NCBI GenBank assembly: GCA_902771595.1 | Contig: CACXXH010000061.1 | Coordinates: 1-44,704 of the forward strand | DNA from: Fibrobacter succinogenes | GTDB taxonomy: Bacteria > Fibrobacterota > Fibrobacteria > Fibrobacterales > Fibrobacteraceae | Reading direction: 5' to 3' | Length of the DNA: 44,704 nucleotides | Shown here: positions 34,412 through 41,222 of the stretch, one piece after another | Layout of the letters: each line of letters starts with the position of its first letter | Numbering within the stretch: the stretch's first letter is position 1 | Made by a program: the position numbers and the translations under genes | Notes under the pieces: model-generated | Told to the model about the DNA's origin: nothing | Databases searched by the model: none | The model's input: only the letters and a program-made list of their open reading frames with translations

Positions 34412-35644
34412 ATGGAAAACTTTATCTACAGCACCATCGCGCATGAGGGCAATACGCTCCGCGTGGCCGTGACGGACATTTTCGACGAACTGTCGTTGGA
34501 ACGCATTCGGCTGGAAAGCGGATGCAAGGTCGTTCCCGAGGAGCGCTCCGAAAAAGAAATCCGGCAGATGATTCGCGAGCGTACGCAGAAAACAGCAGGC
34601 AACGACATCGCCGCCCTCGAAGCCGCGAGAAGCGCTGAAAGCAAGGCGAATTCCTGGGAATCGGAACCCGTGATAAATCTGGTCGACGCGCTCATCGACG
34701 AAGCACTTGAAAAGGGCGCGACAGACATCCACCTGGAACCGGCGGGTAGCACGTTCACGGTGCGCTTCCGTATCGACGGGATGCTCGAGACCTACCGCGA
34801 ACTTCCCGGATGGCTTTCCGAACCCGTCATCGTACGCCTGAAACTCCTCGCGAAAGCCGACATCACGGAACGTCGCCTCCCCCACGACGGAAGCTTTATA
34901 TTCCAGGGACTGCACGAAAACGCGAACATCCGCCTGAGCACACTCCCCATTCAGGGCGGCGAAAAATGCGTGCTGCGCCTGCTCCCCGCAGAAGACCGCG
35001 AGCAAACGCTCGACTCTCTCGAATTTACGCCGGCGATACTGCGGGAATTCCGCTGCATCTTCAACAAGCCTCAGGGACTCTTCCTCATCACCGGGCCCAC
35101 GGGAAGCGGGAAGACCACCACGCTCTACGCGGGATTGCGCGAAATCTTGCAGAAGAAAATCAACGTGACGACCATCGAAGACCCGGTAGAATACCCCCTG
35201 AAGGGCGCAAACCAGGTGCAGGTCAACGAGAAATGCGGGCTCACGTTCGCAAGCGCAATGCGATCCATATTGCGGCAAGACCCGGACGTAATTCTCGTCG
35301 GGGAAATACGCGACGAGGAGACCGCCCGCATCGCGATACAGGCGGCCCAGACAGGCCACCTGGTACTTTCGACATTGCATACGAACAGCGCGAAGGCCGC
35401 GACCGGAAGGCTACAAGACCTCGGGATTTCGCCAGCGGTCCTCCGGGATTGCCTGCTCGGGGTGGCGGCACAGAGGCTCCTGCGCAAGGTTACCGGCACG
35501 GGCACGTATTCCGGCCGGATTGCGGCAGTGGAAATCTATACACCCGATGGCGGTTATGTTCAGGGAAGTCTCCGGGAATACGCCCGCGGGCTCGTAGATG
35601 CGGGCATCACCGACTTGCGCGAAGTAGAACGCGTTCTCGGGTAA
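34412..35644 (+). CDS. Short GspE/PilB-type secretion or pilus assembly ATPase
   Basis: These hexameric ATPases power type II secretion or type IV pilus extension. The 410-residue protein is shorter than usual (about 500-570) because the N-terminal domain is reduced. The core is complete: EKGATDIHLEPAGSTFTVRF, FRIDGMLE, Walker A LITGPTGSGKTTTLYAG, Asp box TTIEDPVEYPLKG, Walker B ILRQDPDVILVGEIRDEETA and His box GHLVLSTLHTNSA. The tetracysteine zinc motif expected between the two C-terminal parts is absent (LLRKVTGTGTYSGRIA). It is a lone gene here; the prepilin at 583 could be a client, but that is speculation. Confidence 0.9.
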   Translation: MENFIYSTIAHEGNTLRVAVTDIFDELSLERIRLESGCKVVPEERSEKEIRQMIRERTQKTAGNDIAALEAARSAESKANSWESEPVINLVDALIDEALEKGATDIHLEPAGSTFTVRFRIDGMLETYRELPGWLSEPVIVRLKLLAKADITERRLPHDGSFIFQGLHENANIRLSTLPIQGGEKCVLRLLPAEDREQTLDSLEFTPAILREFRCIFNKPQGLFLITGPTGSGKTTTLYAGLREILQKKINVTTIEDPVEYPLKGANQVQVNEKCGLTFASAMRSILRQDPDVILVGEIRDEETARIAIQAAQTGHLVLSTLHTNSAKAATGRLQDLGISPAVLRDCLLGVAAQRLLRKVTGTGTYSGRIAAVEIYTPDGGYVQGSLREYARGLVDAGITDLREVERVLG

Positions 35645-35651
35645 AGGCACG

Positions 35652-36383
35652 CTATGGCAGGAGCGCGCCGTCCTTCAAATTCTGCTGGATGACTTTACGG
35701 CGGCGCTGCATGAGTTCGGAATTGTCTTCGGGCTCGCTGTTGCCGGGGCTAGCTAACATTGCGGCGAGGTTCGTGGCCTGCTGGAGCGAAAGTTCCGAGC
35801 AGTGTACCTTGTAATAAATTTGACTCGCTGCCTCGCACCCGAATACGTTCCTGCCCCACTGCGCATAGTTCAGGTACAGTTCCAGAATGCGGTCCTTCCC
35901 GAGGTTACGTTCCATCACGACCGCATAGACAAGTTCCTTCAGCTTGCGCTCCCATGTGCGCTCGCCCGTCAAGAACAGATTCTTCGCGAGCTGCTGCGTG
36001 ATGGTAGAACCGCCATAGCGAAGTTCGCCCTTGGTCATGTTCGCATCCATCGCCTTCGCCATGCTGCGCACGTCAAAACCGGGATGCATGTAGAACGCGG
36101 GGTCCTCGACAGCGATTACCGCCTTGCGCAAGTTGATGCTGATGGAATCCAGCGGAACAAAACGGTGCTGTATATTGACCTTCGGGTTGGAATCTACGAG
36201 GTCTTCCATAAAGCGGCTCATTGCGGGAGGCGTGTCGCGCATCGCCTGAATTTCATCCAGTTGCCCGAACACGAACGAGTGCGCCTTGACGAGGAATATC
36301 GTTCCTACCAAAGTAAAAAGCACTGAATAGATAAACAGGACAATAACAAGAATACGGCCGACAATCTGAATCTTCTGCAACAT
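35652..36383 (-). CDS. mtgA: Monofunctional peptidoglycan transglycosylase MtgA
   Basis: MtgA polymerises glycan strands from lipid II. The protein is a GT51 domain with an N-terminal anchor (ILVIVLFIYSVLFTLVGTIFL). Conserved motifs are AVEDPAFYMHPGFD (catalytic Glu), GGSTITQQLAKNLFL, RKLKELVYAVVMERNLGKDR and ILELYLNYAQWG. The end ATNLAAMLASPG is also typical. I start at ATG 36383 (243 residues) because TATCTTTC lies 7 nt upstream; an upstream ATG at 36401 is in frame. No transpeptidase domain is present. Confidence 0.93.
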   Translation of the reverse strand: MLQKIQIVGRILVIVLFIYSVLFTLVGTIFLVKAHSFVFGQLDEIQAMRDTPPAMSRFMEDLVDSNPKVNIQHRFVPLDSISINLRKAVIAVEDPAFYMHPGFDVRSMAKAMDANMTKGELRYGGSTITQQLAKNLFLTGERTWERKLKELVYAVVMERNLGKDRILELYLNYAQWGRNVFGCEAASQIYYKVHCSELSLQQATNLAAMLASPGNSEPEDNSELMQRRRKVIQQNLKDGALLP

Positions 36384-36390
36384 AGCTATG

Positions 36391-36398
36391 GAAAGATA
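36391..36398 (-). promoter_or_regulatory. Candidate -7 element of mtgA
   Basis: The minus strand reads TATCTTTC-catagct-ATG, with 7 nt between the box and the chosen start codon. It overlaps the longer reading frame, which argues for the downstream start. Confidence 0.35.
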
Positions 36399-36402
36399 CA
36401 AA

Positions 36403-37542
36403 TTATTTGCGGCCGCCGAACCATTCGTTCACGTCTTGACCGTCCTTCATGCCCGCAGGCAAGTTTTCGAGGCCGTCCCCCAAGATAATCGTGCGGATTC
36501 CCGCATTGCCGAAGACGCCCTGAAGGTATTCCATGCCCTTGCGGCCCGCCTCGTCGTGGTCCAGACAAAGTACAACATTCTTGTTCTTGAAAAGCGGAAC
36601 CCAGTCCGCCTTGAAACTGCGTACGCCGGGAATGCCCACAGCAGCTATGTCCTGCTGCAGCATGGTGAGCGTATCCACGACACCTTCGCAAAGGTAAATC
36701 CAGCCCATCTTCTGGTCCAGGGCCGATACGTTGTACGGGAACGGAACCGTACCGCGCAGGTGGAGTTCCTTCGGCTCGGTCGAACGTTCAAGCGCCCTGG
36801 CCTGAAAATGCGAAGCGCGGTTCTGCGAATCCAAATACGGAAAAATCAGCGGATGCTTGTAGTAGCGCAGATTGCCCTTGTCGTTGAAGAGGCCCACATA
36901 CTGCAGGACCTCCATGCTGTAAGTATCCTTCAGCCGCCGGTTCAAACCGTCATAATCGGTAATGGTGCGCAGGAGCATCTTGTCCCATACGGACTTGAAT
37001 ATACGGCGGCGCGCAAGATACGCGGCGGCAGGCGTACCGTCCACGGGCGAAAGCATCTTGAGGAATGCGAGGATGATCTTTTTGCGTTCGTCTTCGGTAA
37101 CGACCTCCTTTACCGGTTTCTGTTCGGGAATATTATCGACAAACCGTCCAGCGAAAGCCGCATCCTTCGATTCGGGGCGGGGGCGATTCACTATGGGCAT
37201 GAGCGTCGTCGAAGGCGCCTTCGGAGGAGCCTCACGGCGGTTCCCCTTCCCGGGTACAAGAAACGGATATGTTTCCTTGAGCCACTCGAGCGCTTCCAAA
37301 AAACTGCACCCGCGGTATTGCTGCACCAGGCTAATCACATCGCCACGGACATCATCGCAGACCCAGCAGCGGAACATGCCGCGCTCTTCGGAAATCGAGA
37401 CAGACGGGGTACGGTCGCCATGCACATGGCGCTGCGGACAGAAGCACCTGAACTTTCCGCGCACGACATCGATACCGAGAGCCTGGGCCACGGCGGTAAT
37501 CGAAAGCGACGCCTTGAATTGTTTGAGTTCTTCGTCTGTCAT
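36403..37542 (-). CDS. Compact DnaG-like primase (CHC2 zinc finger + Toprim)
   Basis: The 379-residue protein has a CHC2 zinc finger near residues 30-75 (CPQRHVHGDRTPSVSIS then FRCWVCDDVRGDVISLVQ), though with one extra residue between the first Cys and His. It has a basic RNA-polymerase-like motif YYKHPLIFPYLDSQ and a Toprim domain (YLCEGVVDTLTML, LCLDHDEAGRKG with Glu and DxD). Residues for primer synthesis therefore look intact. The C-terminal helicase-binding domain of DnaG is missing, and the protein is much shorter than chromosomal DnaG (about 600). Such compact primases are frequent on phages and plasmids, but no other mobile gene is visible. Confidence 0.88.
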   Translation of the reverse strand: MTDEELKQFKASLSITAVAQALGIDVVRGKFRCFCPQRHVHGDRTPSVSISEERGMFRCWVCDDVRGDVISLVQQYRGCSFLEALEWLKETYPFLVPGKGNRREAPPKAPSTTLMPIVNRPRPESKDAAFAGRFVDNIPEQKPVKEVVTEDERKKIILAFLKMLSPVDGTPAAAYLARRRIFKSVWDKMLLRTITDYDGLNRRLKDTYSMEVLQYVGLFNDKGNLRYYKHPLIFPYLDSQNRASHFQARALERSTEPKELHLRGTVPFPYNVSALDQKMGWIYLCEGVVDTLTMLQQDIAAVGIPGVRSFKADWVPLFKNKNVVLCLDHDEAGRKGMEYLQGVFGNAGIRTIILGDGLENLPAGMKDGQDVNEWFGGRK

Positions 37543-37648
37543 TTTGAATGAATAATAGCAAATAGGCGCGCCTTCGGCGTTGTTTCAGGTTCTAATGTAC
37601 CAGTTACTAAGTTCAAACAATAATTAACGGCCAACTAAAATATCTAGC

Positions 37649-37674
37649 AACTATTAACTAGTAACTATTAACTA
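37649..37674. repeat. 12-nt direct repeat upstream of murB
   Basis: AACTATTAACTA occurs at 37649-37660 and 37663-37674, separated by GT. The second copy runs into the murB -7 element. The GTTACTAGTTA-like core resembles the repeats at 2689-2716 and 26393-26413. Confidence 0.7.
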
Positions 37675-37680
37675 CATTTC
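37673..37680 (+). promoter_or_regulatory. Candidate -7 element of murB
   Basis: TACATTTC-gcac-ATG, 4 nt before the murB start and with no Shine-Dalgarno. A leaderless message is predicted. No spaced TTG was found. Confidence 0.45.
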
Positions 37681-37684
37681 GCAC

Positions 37685-38623
37685 ATGCAGATTCTAGAAA
37701 ACGAGCCGATGAACAAGCACACCTCTTTCAAGGTAGGCGGACCGGCGCGTTTTTTTGTGAAAGCGGAAAGCGTTGACGACCTGAAAGAAGCCCTCGCAAT
37801 GGCCCGCGAAAAGGGACTCCCCCATTTTATCCTCGGGAACGGCACGAACCTGCTCGTCTCGGACAAGGGCTACGAAGGCGTCGTCATCACGCTCGCCGGA
37901 GAGTTTTCTGAAATTGCAGACATGGGCAAAGGTGCGTTCAAAGCCGGAGCCGCAGTCCCGCTCGGGAGATTCGCCCGCACAGCGCTCAAGCAGGGCTATG
38001 CGGGAATCCACAAACTCGCGGGAATCCCGGGAACCCTCGGGGGCGCCATCTACATGAACGCTGGCGCCTACGGGCAAGAAATCGGGACGCACTGCACGCA
38101 GGTTGTCACCCTGGACGAGGCCGGCAACATTCGCGAACGATCCGCCAGTGAATGCGCCTTCGGGTACAGACAAAGTATTTTTCAGAAGTCCGGCGCAGGT
38201 GGTGCACAGGCCGAAACCATTCTCTCCGCGACGTTCCTGCTGGAAAGCGCGAATACCGCATGTGAATCGCAAGAGCAAACCGTCGCCCGCCTCGAAGCCG
38301 AACTGCAGGAATGCATGGCCAAACGCAAGGCGACGCAGCCGCTGAACATGCCGAATGCGGGTTCCACCTTCAAACGCATGGAACGCGGTTCCGCCGACAT
38401 GCCGCAACAAGTCGCTCCCGGCTACTACATCGAGCAGGCGGGCCTCAAAGGGCTCCGCATCGGAGGCGCCGAAGTCAGCACACTCCATGCGAACTTCATC
38501 GTAAACGCAGGCGGCGCGACGGCAAAGGACATCCTCGACCTGAGCGATTACGTCAAGGCGGCTGTCGCAAAAAAATTCGGCATCGAGCTCCAGCGCGAAA
38601 TCATCATGCTCGGAGAATTTTAG
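37685..38623 (+). CDS. murB: UDP-N-acetylenolpyruvoylglucosamine reductase MurB
   Basis: MurB reduces UDP-GlcNAc-enolpyruvate to UDP-MurNAc with NADPH and FAD. The 312-residue protein contains MNKHTSFKVGGPARFFVKA, LGNGTNLLVSDKG, GIPGTLGGAIYMNAGAYG (FAD site) and NAGSTFKR with the catalytic Ser. The C-terminal Glu region is LHANFIVNAGGATAKD. The proton donor and FAD motifs are all present. The upstream region and parts of this gene are duplicated at 40957-41168. Confidence 0.97.
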   Translation: MQILENEPMNKHTSFKVGGPARFFVKAESVDDLKEALAMAREKGLPHFILGNGTNLLVSDKGYEGVVITLAGEFSEIADMGKGAFKAGAAVPLGRFARTALKQGYAGIHKLAGIPGTLGGAIYMNAGAYGQEIGTHCTQVVTLDEAGNIRERSASECAFGYRQSIFQKSGAGGAQAETILSATFLLESANTACESQEQTVARLEAELQECMAKRKATQPLNMPNAGSTFKRMERGSADMPQQVAPGYYIEQAGLKGLRIGGAEVSTLHANFIVNAGGATAKDILDLSDYVKAAVAKKFGIELQREIIMLGEF

Positions 38624-38628
38624 AGCAC

Positions 38629-38658
38629 AAAAAAAGAGTCCGGCACAGCGCCAGACTC
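38629..38658 (-). terminator. Terminator for the first subtilase-like gene
   Basis: On the minus strand GAGTCTGGC pairs with GCCGGACTC (one U-G) across GCTGT, followed by seven Ts. It also lies just after the murB stop on the plus strand, but the T-tract favours minus-strand use. Confidence 0.8.
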
Positions 38659-38734
38659 ATTTCACTAATTTGTCCCAACTTTAAACCACCCAACTTTTGA
38701 GTTCAGTTCAAAGTTTTCCTTTTTTTCAAAAACG

Positions 38735-40606
38735 TCATTCTATGCGAGGACCAGAAAGATTAAAGCCCAACACAATTTGGCCATAATTATCGCTATTCAC
38801 GTCATCACTATACAACACTATTTTAAACACCAAATATTCATACGACGTTCTAAAGGTCCGTCTTTCATAAGCGTTGTACGGACTTTCTGCATACGCCACT
38901 AAAGAGCCCGGATTTGAGAAATCAAGACGCGCACTGCATTGCTGGGGATTTTTCAAATCAATATTAGGAGAAGCGAGACACGAGTAATCCTTATCGCTAC
39001 CATAAATATACATATCAAAGTCCTGAGGAATTTTACCGGTTCTCGCGACATCCTTTCCACTGCTAAGCCAAGCAATAGCTGCCGTCGTCAAACCACCAGG
39101 CCGGTTATTTCTCGTAACAAACCATATTTCATGTTTATTATCAACAGTGCGCGTTTTCAACTTGTTTATATCACCATTCCAATAACGAGAATCATAACCA
39201 AACTTACGCTCACCATCGTTTGTGCCAAAGACCAAGAAATCATACGCCGGAGCCGATGTCAATCCAGAACCATTTGGATACGAAGTCATATTTGTTCCCT
39301 GTGACGTAAGAAGCAATGCTTTCACGACTTCAGGATGCCAACGGTAAAACGGATTGATCGCCAACAAGTTTGAAACCATGCCAGCAGTGAATGCAGCAGC
39401 CATTTCTGTTCCGTCATAAAACGGCTGATACAGATATTCCCGGTTATTATAATTGTAACGTCTCGCATAAAACGCATGGTTATCATCCTTCATATAGAAA
39501 TTAGAAAAATTGCAAACTTCCGGTTTCGCAGAGCCCTGACTATGAGTCTCCGTGGAAGTATAATCAGTGACTCGCATGGAGAACGGATCAATCGCCCCCA
39601 CAGTAATAGCATTTGCAGAATGAGCCTGAGAATTCAATTGGCCTCCACTCTTTCCGTAATTGCCTGCGGGAACAATTTCCACGGTACGATATTGATAGAT
39701 AAAATCATCGAGATTTCTTGCAGACGTCATATAGTTCGATGTTTTAGAAATCTTATCACTCCGAAGACCCATATAGACTTGCGGCTGCTGGCCAGCCGGA
39801 TCAATAGGATTATTTTTTCCAACATATACAACAGAATATTTTGAGGTACTTGGAATCAGACTAAAAATTTTAGTTGCCCTAACCTCGTCGTCAGGGACAC
39901 GATAAAAAGATTCATTACTATTCACCATCTTATATCTGACGGGAATTCTGTATGCATACATAGCCGGAAGTGCTTCCGTGCCCATATAAAGGCCAACATC
40001 CGAAGATCTATCAGAGAACCAATTAGTAATCCTATTTGCCCGCAAGTAATTATCTTCCCATAGCACATCATAAAAATCTTCATATTGAATTGTTTGTCCC
40101 GACGAATAGGGGGATGGCAACGTATAATTGCCATAAGCGGCAGGCTGCTTAGAAAAACCGCTTATATAGCTCCAATCAGCAGTCACATCATAATTGAGCG
40201 TGTAATAACGATCCTCTTTTATAGGAATAAAATATTGATTCGAGAGTTTTTTATAATCGTTCCAGCTATACTGACAAAAATTTGCATTATTGCTGAAACA
40301 ATTTTCCGAACTATATGCTTTATGTTTTTTAAAGAAAAACGGCCGTGTTTGACCAAATCTTGAAATGTATGCGCCTTCAATAGCCTTGATATCATCAGGC
40401 ATTCCCATCTTTTGCAAAGAATGCGCTTCCAAAGAAGGACCAACTTTCTGTTGTTCATCCTTTTTGACCTTGGAGTAATCCACATTCCTGTAGACCATCG
40501 GAGAGTTCATCTGGCTCCCCTTACGGCCCAAGAGGTCATAGTTACTTGTAGCTGCACCGGCACCAATGCAACCGAGAGTTAATGCGATAGGAATTATTTT
40601 ATTCAT
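38735..40606 (-). CDS. Secreted subtilase-fold protein with degenerate triad, copy 1
   Basis: The 623-residue protein has signal peptide MNKIIPIALTLGCIGAGAA and then NYDLLGRKGSQMNSPMVY, a stretch almost shared with copy 2. The S8 fold is recognisable from AGNYGKSGG (oxyanion Asn), ANAITVGAIDPF, KPEVCNFSNF and YDGTEMAAAFTAGMVS, then YRWHPEVVKALLL. In active subtilases the last motif is GTSMAAPHVAG, so the catalytic Ser is Glu here. The Asp site region reads VGLYMGTEALP and the His region has no His-Gly. A C-terminal beta-rich part ends SDNYGQIVLGFNL. Probably a non-proteolytic binding or scaffold protein on the surface. The gene is AT-rich. Confidence 0.75.
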   Translation of the reverse strand: MNKIIPIALTLGCIGAGAATSNYDLLGRKGSQMNSPMVYRNVDYSKVKKDEQQKVGPSLEAHSLQKMGMPDDIKAIEGAYISRFGQTRPFFFKKHKAYSSENCFSNNANFCQYSWNDYKKLSNQYFIPIKEDRYYTLNYDVTADWSYISGFSKQPAAYGNYTLPSPYSSGQTIQYEDFYDVLWEDNYLRANRITNWFSDRSSDVGLYMGTEALPAMYAYRIPVRYKMVNSNESFYRVPDDEVRATKIFSLIPSTSKYSVVYVGKNNPIDPAGQQPQVYMGLRSDKISKTSNYMTSARNLDDFIYQYRTVEIVPAGNYGKSGGQLNSQAHSANAITVGAIDPFSMRVTDYTSTETHSQGSAKPEVCNFSNFYMKDDNHAFYARRYNYNNREYLYQPFYDGTEMAAAFTAGMVSNLLAINPFYRWHPEVVKALLLTSQGTNMTSYPNGSGLTSAPAYDFLVFGTNDGERKFGYDSRYWNGDINKLKTRTVDNKHEIWFVTRNNRPGGLTTAAIAWLSSGKDVARTGKIPQDFDMYIYGSDKDYSCLASPNIDLKNPQQCSARLDFSNPGSLVAYAESPYNAYERRTFRTSYEYLVFKIVLYSDDVNSDNYGQIVLGFNLSGPRIE

Positions 40607-40802
40607 TTCCCCAATCCTTTTTTTGTATGTGAAAGAATATGTTTAATATAATCTATTTTATTTTATATGTAACAAACAAAATAAACTTTTTTTAGATAAA
40701 TTCATTCACATAAGCATTCATAAAAACATTGCAATACAATTGCATTTCATTAACAACACAACAAATTGCATCAAGTTTTTTCTGACCAACTAAAAACATT
40801 AT

Positions 40803-40958
40803 AAAAAGGGCTTCCATTAAGGCTCATTTTTCGATTTTTAGGCCAAAATCGCTACTTTGGGGGGCTAAAGATTCTCAAGGCATTGGCAAAAATTCTATTT
40901 TCGAGCCCACTATGATTTGTAAAAAATGCGGAAGGGAGTACGAAGACGACATACTGAA
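40803..40958 (+). repeat. Copy A of the 156-nt zinc-ribbon upstream block
   Basis: This stretch matches 43402-43558 with about three differences. It includes the conserved hairpin CGATTTT-TAGGCC-AAAATCG and the first 47 nt of the zinc-ribbon coding sequence. At 40957 it is joined to a copy of the murB upstream region. Confidence 0.95.
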
Positions 40959-40968
40959 TAGCAAATAG
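40912..40968 (+). pseudogene. Truncated copy of the zinc-ribbon membrane protein gene
   Basis: The ATG at 40912 opens MICKKCGREYEDDILNSK and stops at TAG (40966-40968). The first 13 residues equal those of the gene at 43512. After residue 15 the sequence switches to a duplicate of the murB upstream region, so this is the truncated end of a tandem duplication unit. Only one CxxC of the zinc ribbon remains. Confidence 0.9.
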
Positions 40969-41043
40969 GCGCGCCTTCGGCGTTGTTTCAGGTTCTAACG
41001 TACCAGTTACTAGGTTCAAACAATAATTAACGGCCAACTAAAA
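40957..41043 (+). repeat. Duplicate of the murB upstream region
   Basis: These 87 nt match 37554-37640 with two mismatches. The AACTATTAACTA repeats, the -7 element and the start codon of murB (37641-37783) are missing here. Confidence 0.95.
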
Positions 41044-41166
41044 GAAGCCCTCGCAATGGCCCGCGAAAACGGGCTCCCCCATTTTATCCTCGGGAACGGC
41101 ACGAACCTGCTCGTCTCGGACAAGGGCTACGAAGGCGTCGTCATCACGCTCGCCGGAGAATTTTAG
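41041..41166 (+). pseudogene. murB remnant with two internal deletions
   Basis: 41041-41153 matches murB 37784-37896 with two mismatches and 41154-41168 matches the murB end 38611-38625. The second deletion joins CGGAGAGTTTT to CGGAGAATTTT, a short direct repeat, as expected for slippage or illegitimate recombination. The frame is retained by chance, giving a piece that reads MARENGLPHFILGNGTNLL onwards and ends AGEF. It lacks the FAD and catalytic Ser regions, so it is not a functional MurB. Confidence 0.95.
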
Positions 41167-41169
41167 AGT

Positions 41170-41207
41170 AAAAAAAAAACGGCCGGGAAAAACTTTCCGG
41201 CCGTTTT
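41170..41207 (-). terminator. Terminator for the second subtilase-like gene
   Basis: CGGCCGG (41180-41186) pairs with CCGGCCG (41197-41203). It is flanked by ten As on one side and TTTT on the other, so it can act in both directions. On the minus strand it follows the stop at 41223 and has the longer T-tract. Confidence 0.88.
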
Positions 41208-41222
41208 CTTACCGCAAGTATT

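Noticed and set aside
41041..41166. Short in-frame murB piece as a functional small protein
   Set aside because: It lacks the FAD and catalytic regions, and its two junctions match deletions at short repeats, so it is a remnant.
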